Shown: piece after piece, positions 60,020 through 64,000 of the stretch
Numbering within the stretch: the first letter of the stretch is position 1
Layout: each line of letters opens with the position of its first letter
Assembly: GCA_027064425.1 (NCBI GenBank)
Contig: JAMOPO010000052.1
Location: forward strand, 1-64,000
DNA length: 64,000 bases
Origin: Methanobacteriota archaeon
GTDB lineage: Archaea; JAADCQ01; Methanopyri; Methanopyrales; Methanopyraceae
Reading direction: 5' to 3'
Position numbers and translations under genes: made by a program
The notes under the pieces: generated by a model
The model's database searches: none
Seen by the model: the letters and a program-made list of their open reading frames with translations, nothing else
What the model was told of the DNA's origin: nothing

Positions 60020-60873
60020 GCACCGTCGGCATCACCACCACCGTCACCGTGGCCGGCCTCACCGGGGTCAAGCGGGTCACCGCCCGCGTGGACACCGGCG
60101 CCCGCTACGACTCGCTGGACTACGCCCTCGCCTCCAAGATCGGCGCCGGCCCCATCGTCGACGTCAAGAAGGTCCGCTCCGCCACCGCCTCCCGACTCAA
60201 GGCCGAGCGCCGCCCCGTCGTCCCCATAACCGTCCGACTGGGCGACAAGGTCGTGCACACCCACGCCACCCTCGCAGACCGCCGCAAGATGAGGTACCCC
60301 CTGATCATCGGGCGGGAGACCCTCCGCCGAGCCGGCGTCCTCATCGATCCGAGCCTCGAGTCGGACGGGAAGGACGAGGAGAAGGAGACCGGGCGGCAGG
60401 CGGCCAGCATGCTCAAGCTGCACGCCAAGCTGCGCCGCGTGGTGCCGGAGGAGCGCGCCATCACCCCCGCCATCCTGGCCCTTCAGCACGGTGGGGCCTG
60501 GTCTTACCGGGACGAGGACGTCTCCTCCGTGGCCGTTCCCGTCCGAGAGGAGGAAGACGGGGCCATTCTCGAGCGGCTGTACCTGCTGGTTAACCCTCGG
60601 GTCGAGCGCTCCGAGGACCGCATCATCCGGCTGGAGAAGTGCGGAGAGAAGGAGCTCCGCAGGGTGGCCGAGCGCCCGCGGGTCCTCGAAGTCAGCCACG
60701 AGGGAGGGGCCACGATCCTCGTCGACCCCCGCCGCCGCGTCGTCGAGGTCTCCCGGCTCGAGCCCGGCAAAATCACCTTCCGGGGGACCGCCGCGGCCAA
60801 CGTCCACCACGAGCTCTCCCACCTAACCGAGGAGGAGTCCGGCCCCACCATCCTGGACTTCGAGGTGGAGTAG
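60016..60873 (+). CDS. Retropepsin-like domain fused to a deformylase-like domain
   Basis: This 285-aa protein has an N-terminal aspartic protease-like domain of the RimB/retropepsin type (about residues 1-115), with active-site-like D26-T27-G28-A29 and LIIGRETLRRAG near residue 95. From about residue 130 it aligns with peptide deformylase: Q157 in ALQHGG, LLVNPRV, C209 in EKCGE, and H265-E266xxH269 in HHELSH, all at deformylase-like spacing. I read it as a possible two-protease fusion; archaea do not start proteins with formyl-Met, so the second domain likely acts on another substrate. It overlaps the PIN gene by four bases. Confidence 0.7.
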   Translation: MSTVGITTTVTVAGLTGVKRVTARVDTGARYDSLDYALASKIGAGPIVDVKKVRSATASRLKAERRPVVPITVRLGDKVVHTHATLADRRKMRYPLIIGRETLRRAGVLIDPSLESDGKDEEKETGRQAASMLKLHAKLRRVVPEERAITPAILALQHGGAWSYRDEDVSSVAVPVREEEDGAILERLYLLVNPRVERSEDRIIRLEKCGEKELRRVAERPRVLEVSHEGGATILVDPRRRVVEVSRLEPGKITFRGTAAANVHHELSHLTEEESGPTILDFEVE

Positions 60874-60884
60874 GGTGACCGGCG

Positions 60885-61781
60885 ATGCCCGAGGTGCTCC
60901 GAGTCGCCACCCGGTCCAGCCGGCTGGCGCTCATTCAAACCCGAGAGTTCCTGGAGCACCTCCGCCACGAGCTGCCCCGTGACGTCGAGTTCAAGCTGGT
61001 AAAGGCCCGGTCGAAGGGCGACAGGGTCCGGGATCGCCCACTGCACCGGCTGGGAGAGAAGGGCGTCTTCGTCAAGGCGATCGACCGGCTGGTGCTCAAG
61101 GGCAAGGCGGACTTCGCCGTGCACAGCGCCAAGGACATGCCCTCCGATCCCGGCTACCCCGTCGAGTTCGCGGCCGTGCCGCCCCGTCGGGACCCCCGAG
61201 AGTGCCTCGTCTCGCGCACCGGGGCTCGCCTCAAGGAGCTCCCGAGCGGGTCCACCGTCGGTACCAGCAGCCCGCGCCGCCGCGCCCAAATCCTCCTCGA
61301 GCGTCCGGACCTGGAGGTTAAGCCCCTCCGCGGGAACGTGGACACCAGGGTCAGGAAGGTGAAGAACGGCGAGGTCGACGCGACGGTCCTGGCCAAGGCG
61401 GGGCTCGAGCGCCTCGGGATGGAGTCGCACATCTCGGAGGTGTTTGAGCCGGAGGAGTTCGTCCCACCCGCCGGCCAAGGGGCGCTGCTGGTCACCTGCC
61501 GCCGGGGCGACGACCGCGTCAAGCGGCTGCTGGAGCACGGGGACGACCCGCGGAGCCGAGTTGAGGTGGAGGTGGAGAAGGAGGTGGTGCGACGACTCGG
61601 CGCGGGGTGCGCCGAACCCGTCGGGGTGCACGCCCGCGCGCGGGGCTCCCGGGTTCACGTGATCCTGAAGCTGCTGGACGAGGACGGGGCTCAGGCCAAG
61701 CTGGTCCAAGGCAGGGGAGATCCGGAGGAGGTCGTGGAGGAGGTCGTCTCTCGGGCTCGGGGCGTAGGGTCAGTTGAGTGA
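60885..61781 (+). CDS. hemC: Porphobilinogen deaminase
   Basis: This 298-aa enzyme joins four porphobilinogens to hydroxymethylbilane for the tetrapyrroles of methanogens (F430 and corrinoids). RVATRSSRLALIQT, HSAKDMPS, TSSPRRRAQI and GAGCAEPVGVHAR, the last with the dipyrromethane-binding Cys, are visible. The ATG at 60885 follows GGGTGACCG. Its stop overlaps dphB. Confidence 0.95.
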   Translation: MPEVLRVATRSSRLALIQTREFLEHLRHELPRDVEFKLVKARSKGDRVRDRPLHRLGEKGVFVKAIDRLVLKGKADFAVHSAKDMPSDPGYPVEFAAVPPRRDPRECLVSRTGARLKELPSGSTVGTSSPRRRAQILLERPDLEVKPLRGNVDTRVRKVKNGEVDATVLAKAGLERLGMESHISEVFEPEEFVPPAGQGALLVTCRRGDDRVKRLLEHGDDPRSRVEVEVEKEVVRRLGAGCAEPVGVHARARGSRVHVILKLLDEDGAQAKLVQGRGDPEEVVEEVVSRARGVGSVE

Positions 61782-62583
61782 GCGCACCCTCTACCTCGTC
61801 GGAGCCGGGCTGGCGAACGTGCGCGACCTCACCGTCCGCGCCCTGGAGGTGCTGGCCCGGGTCGACCTGATACTGGTGGACACGTACACCAGCGTGTACG
61901 AGTTCCGAGAGGGGGAGCTCAAGCGCCTGCTGCGCGCGCTCGGCGGTGGGGGCCCGCCCAGGATCAGGCCGTGCTCGCGCGAGGACCTCGAGGACCGGTT
62001 CTTCGAGGTCTGCGGTGACGCGGAGGAGGTGGCCGTCCTGTGCCCGGGCGACCCGATGGTCGCCACCACGCACTCCGCGCTGGCCGTCGAGGCCGCCAAG
62101 CGCGGCTGGAGGGTCGAGATCGTCCACGGGGTCTCGATCCTCACCGCGGGCCCCGCGAGGTCCGGGCTGGAGCTGTACCGGTTCGGCCGCACCGCCACCA
62201 TCCCGCTGCGCGTCCGGTCCGTGTACCCGTACGACGTGCTGGAGGAAAACCTGTCCTCCGACCTCCACACCCTGTTCCTGCTGGAGGCGGTCTCCGAGCG
62301 CGAGTACGTCTCCGTGGCGGACGCGGCGAGGTACCTGCTGAGGCTGGAAGAGGAGGAGGGTCGCGGGGTAGTCTCACCCAATCACGAGGTGGTCGGGGTG
62401 ATCCGCCTGGGCTTCGAGAACGAGCGGCTGGTCCGTGGAACGGTCCAGGAGCTGGCCGACTGGGACCCGCCCGGTCCACCACAAGCTCTTATATACCCCA
62501 GTCCCAGGCTGAGGGAGCCGGAGCGAGAGTTCCTGAACCTGCTAGTACCTCACATCCGAGACGTGGCGAAGCGTGGGGAGTGA
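61774..62583 (+). CDS. dphB: Diphthine synthase
   Basis: This 269-aa SAM-dependent methyltransferase trimethylates the diphthamide precursor on elongation factor 2. [20 protein letters not shown] at the start, [11 protein letters not shown] near residue 90, EIVHGVSIL and [11 protein letters not shown] near 129-140 are typical. TTG at 61774 starts eight bases before the hemC stop. Confidence 0.94.
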   Translation: MSERTLYLVGAGLANVRDLTVRALEVLARVDLILVDTYTSVYEFREGELKRLLRALGGGGPPRIRPCSREDLEDRFFEVCGDAEEVAVLCPGDPMVATTHSALAVEAAKRGWRVEIVHGVSILTAGPARSGLELYRFGRTATIPLRVRSVYPYDVLEENLSSDLHTLFLLEAVSEREYVSVADAARYLLRLEEEEGRGVVSPNHEVVGVIRLGFENERLVRGTVQELADWDPPGPPQALIYPSPRLREPEREFLNLLVPHIRDVAKRGE

Positions 62584-62942
62584 CCTTGGCCGAAGAGGAG
62601 GGTGGCGACTACCACGTCGTGCTGGAGGCCGCGTGGATAGTGTACAACGTTGATAGCGAGGATGACGCCATCAACATCGCGATCGCGGAGGCCGGTAAGC
62701 GCCTGAACCGTCACGGGCTGGATTACGTGGACATCGATGTCGGGTTCTACGAGTGCCCCGAGTGCGGTGAGGAGGTGGAGGGAGTGTGGATCGTCGCCAA
62801 CACCGCGCTGGTTAGGCTCCTCCTGTCCATGCGCGTGTTCAACGCCGAGAGCGAGGAGCACGCGATCCGGATCGCGAAGTACGAGATCGGTCAGGCCCTC
62901 GAGGACGTACCGCTGGAGGTCGTGGAGGTTACCCCGCTCTGA
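62580..62942 (+). CDS. DUF555-like conserved archaeal protein
   Basis: This 120-aa protein has [19 protein letters not shown] at the start, a single ECPECGEE zinc-type pair near residue 58 and [15 protein letters not shown] near the end. It looks like the DUF555 family of conserved euryarchaeal proteins, whose function is unknown. GTG at 62580 overlaps the dphB stop; TTG at 62586 is an alternative. Confidence 0.75.
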   Translation: MTLAEEEGGDYHVVLEAAWIVYNVDSEDDAINIAIAEAGKRLNRHGLDYVDIDVGFYECPECGEEVEGVWIVANTALVRLLLSMRVFNAESEEHAIRIAKYEIGQALEDVPLEVVEVTPL

Positions 62943-62964
62943 GCCTGGTTTCTCCGAGGATCCT

Positions 62965-63987
62965 CTAAAGCCTGGTCCGGATGACCGTGTGGCCCCAGAT
63001 CGCGGCGGACAGGATCGTGAACGTGGCCAGCGCGAACGAGTTCATCGCCCGTGAGAACAGGAAGGCACCGATCAGCGACTGGACGGCGAAGGCGATCAGG
63101 CACCCGAACAGCATAGCCTCCCGGGCCACGATCCGGGAGGAGAACTCACACTGATGCATCTTGATGTATCGGGCCAGGCACCGGGAGCCCACGTACAGCG
63201 TGAGCCCCACCCACAGCGACAGCAGGAGCGAGCCGATGTACCCGAAGTCGAAGGCCCAGACGAAGACGCCGGGGAGCATGTAGTCGAGCAGGTCCTTTCG
63301 CGTGACCAGCGCGCCGTGCAGGGTGGGCACGTCCAGGTTGAACATGACCAGGTATCCCACGGGCAGCGTCACGAACCCGTCACCGAACCCGCGCCAGTGG
63401 TAACCTGCCGGGAGCGGCTTCGTCGAGTGCCCGATCAGGTGCGCGTTCTTCAGGATGAGGTCGAGGCCCGGGACCGTGTACTCGGCGAAGCGCTGGACTC
63501 GGACGACCGGGCTGAGCACGGGCTTGTTCAGCGCGCGGGCCAGTGCCTCCATCATCGCCACGAACCCGACCGCGATCACGGACACCGCGGCGATGGTCCG
63601 ACGGCTCATCCTAGCCGCGCGCATGGCGAGCGCTCCAACCCGCGTCTCCCCCTCCAGGTACCTGGCGATCAGGTACTCCGTGCCGACCCAGCAGAGGAAC
63701 CAGGAGAGCAGGTAGTCACGATGCATTAGCCCGCCAACCATGCCGACGTAAAGCCAGAGCAGGTTCAGCACCGGCCGGGTCCGGCGCGCGGCCGAGATGC
63801 CCCGACTCTCTAGGATTCCCACGAGGTACCGCGCCGAGGCCCAGGCGGCCAGCGTCAGCGGTCCGAAAGGATGGGTGAACTCGTGCCGAGGCATGGGCAG
63901 GAACAGGGACAGCACGTCCACGGAGAACAGCAGGGCCATGACCACCAGGGTGAAGATTGACAGCGAGAGCACGCGCTGGATGGTCAC
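62965..63987 (-). CDS. Polytopic membrane protein (start near window edge)
   Basis: This 340-aa protein has about eight to nine hydrophobic segments and a large outside loop with NAHLIGHSTKPLPAGYHW near residue 195. It might be an oligosaccharide polymerase or glycosyltransferase-like membrane protein, but no family is recognised. The frame starts with GTG at 63987, but it is open up to the window edge at 64000, so the true start may lie beyond. Confidence 0.6.
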   Translation of the reverse strand: MTIQRVLSLSIFTLVVMALLFSVDVLSLFLPMPRHEFTHPFGPLTLAAWASARYLVGILESRGISAARRTRPVLNLLWLYVGMVGGLMHRDYLLSWFLCWVGTEYLIARYLEGETRVGALAMRAARMSRRTIAAVSVIAVGFVAMMEALARALNKPVLSPVVRVQRFAEYTVPGLDLILKNAHLIGHSTKPLPAGYHWRGFGDGFVTLPVGYLVMFNLDVPTLHGALVTRKDLLDYMLPGVFVWAFDFGYIGSLLLSLWVGLTLYVGSRCLARYIKMHQCEFSSRIVAREAMLFGCLIAFAVQSLIGAFLFSRAMNSFALATFTILSAAIWGHTVIRTRL

Positions 63988-64000
63988 CGTGGAGTAGGCC

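Overview
The window reads as chromosomal DNA of a hyperthermophilic, autotrophic methanogen, very probably Methanopyrus kandleri or a close relative. The evidence is archaeal information genes (split RNA polymerase B subunit, NurA-HerA-Mre11-Rad50, Alba, a histone-fold protein, eIF5A with deoxyhypusine synthase, diphthine synthase), a complete acetyl-CoA decarbonylase/synthase (CODH/ACS) operon, very GC-rich DNA with frequent TTG and GTG starts and 4-nt gene overlaps, and two tRNA genes that both carry C instead of U at position 8. Genomic C8 that is edited to U8 has been described as a hallmark of Methanopyrus. No insertion sequence, CRISPR array or prophage is visible.

Layout. (1) 1-12103, all on the minus strand and almost without gaps: nurA-herA-mre11-rad50, a polyferredoxin, then rpoH-rpoB2-rpoB1-rpoA1 (rpoA1 is cut by the window edge). 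(2) 12195-12272: tRNA-Asp. (3) 12324-28303: a type IV pilus / Tad-like secretion locus with several small class III signal peptide (pilin-like) proteins, three large proteins with a pilin-like or single N-terminal hydrophobic anchor, a prepilin peptidase, two TadC-type membrane platforms, a TadA/GspE-type ATPase and an AAA ATPase. (4) 28310-35761: a methyltransferase, a 480-base non-coding stretch ending in tRNA-Leu, a membrane protein, aspS, hisD, two archaeal CoA genes (phosphopantothenate synthetase and coaBC) and a KH/zinc-finger protein. (5) 35918-53667, plus strand: alba, then the carbon-fixation block cdhA-cdhB-cdhA paralog-cdhC-cooC-cdhD-cdhE-epimerase-ferredoxin-cooC2-korDABC-sucCD, pantoate kinase and a CooT-like small protein. 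(6) 53692-57429: pyrF, a membrane protein, and a compact polyamine/hypusine locus (dys, speB and eIF5A on the minus strand, divergent from the pyruvoyl arginine decarboxylase gene). (7) 57404-64000: a phosphatase-MazG fusion, NAD kinase, a histone-fold protein, a PIN protein, a retropepsin-like/deformylase-like fusion, hemC, dphB, a DUF555-like protein and a membrane protein.

How the genes fit together. CODH/ACS makes acetyl-CoA from CO2 and a methyl group. The Kor enzyme and succinyl-CoA synthetase then supply 2-oxoglutarate from succinate by reductive, ferredoxin-driven carboxylation. CooC and CooT homologues can deliver nickel. All three archaea-specific steps from pantoate to phosphopantetheine are in the window, and arginine decarboxylase, agmatinase, deoxyhypusine synthase and eIF5A sit side by side.

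The most unusual items are a CdhA paralog inside the cdh operon that has lost its electron-transfer clusters and two active-site residues, a retropepsin-like plus peptide-deformylase-like fusion, an IMPase-MazG fusion next to NAD kinase, a shared palindrome just 3' of both tRNAs, TATA-like boxes inside rad50 ahead of the polymerase genes, and a candidate structured RNA near 29066-29330.
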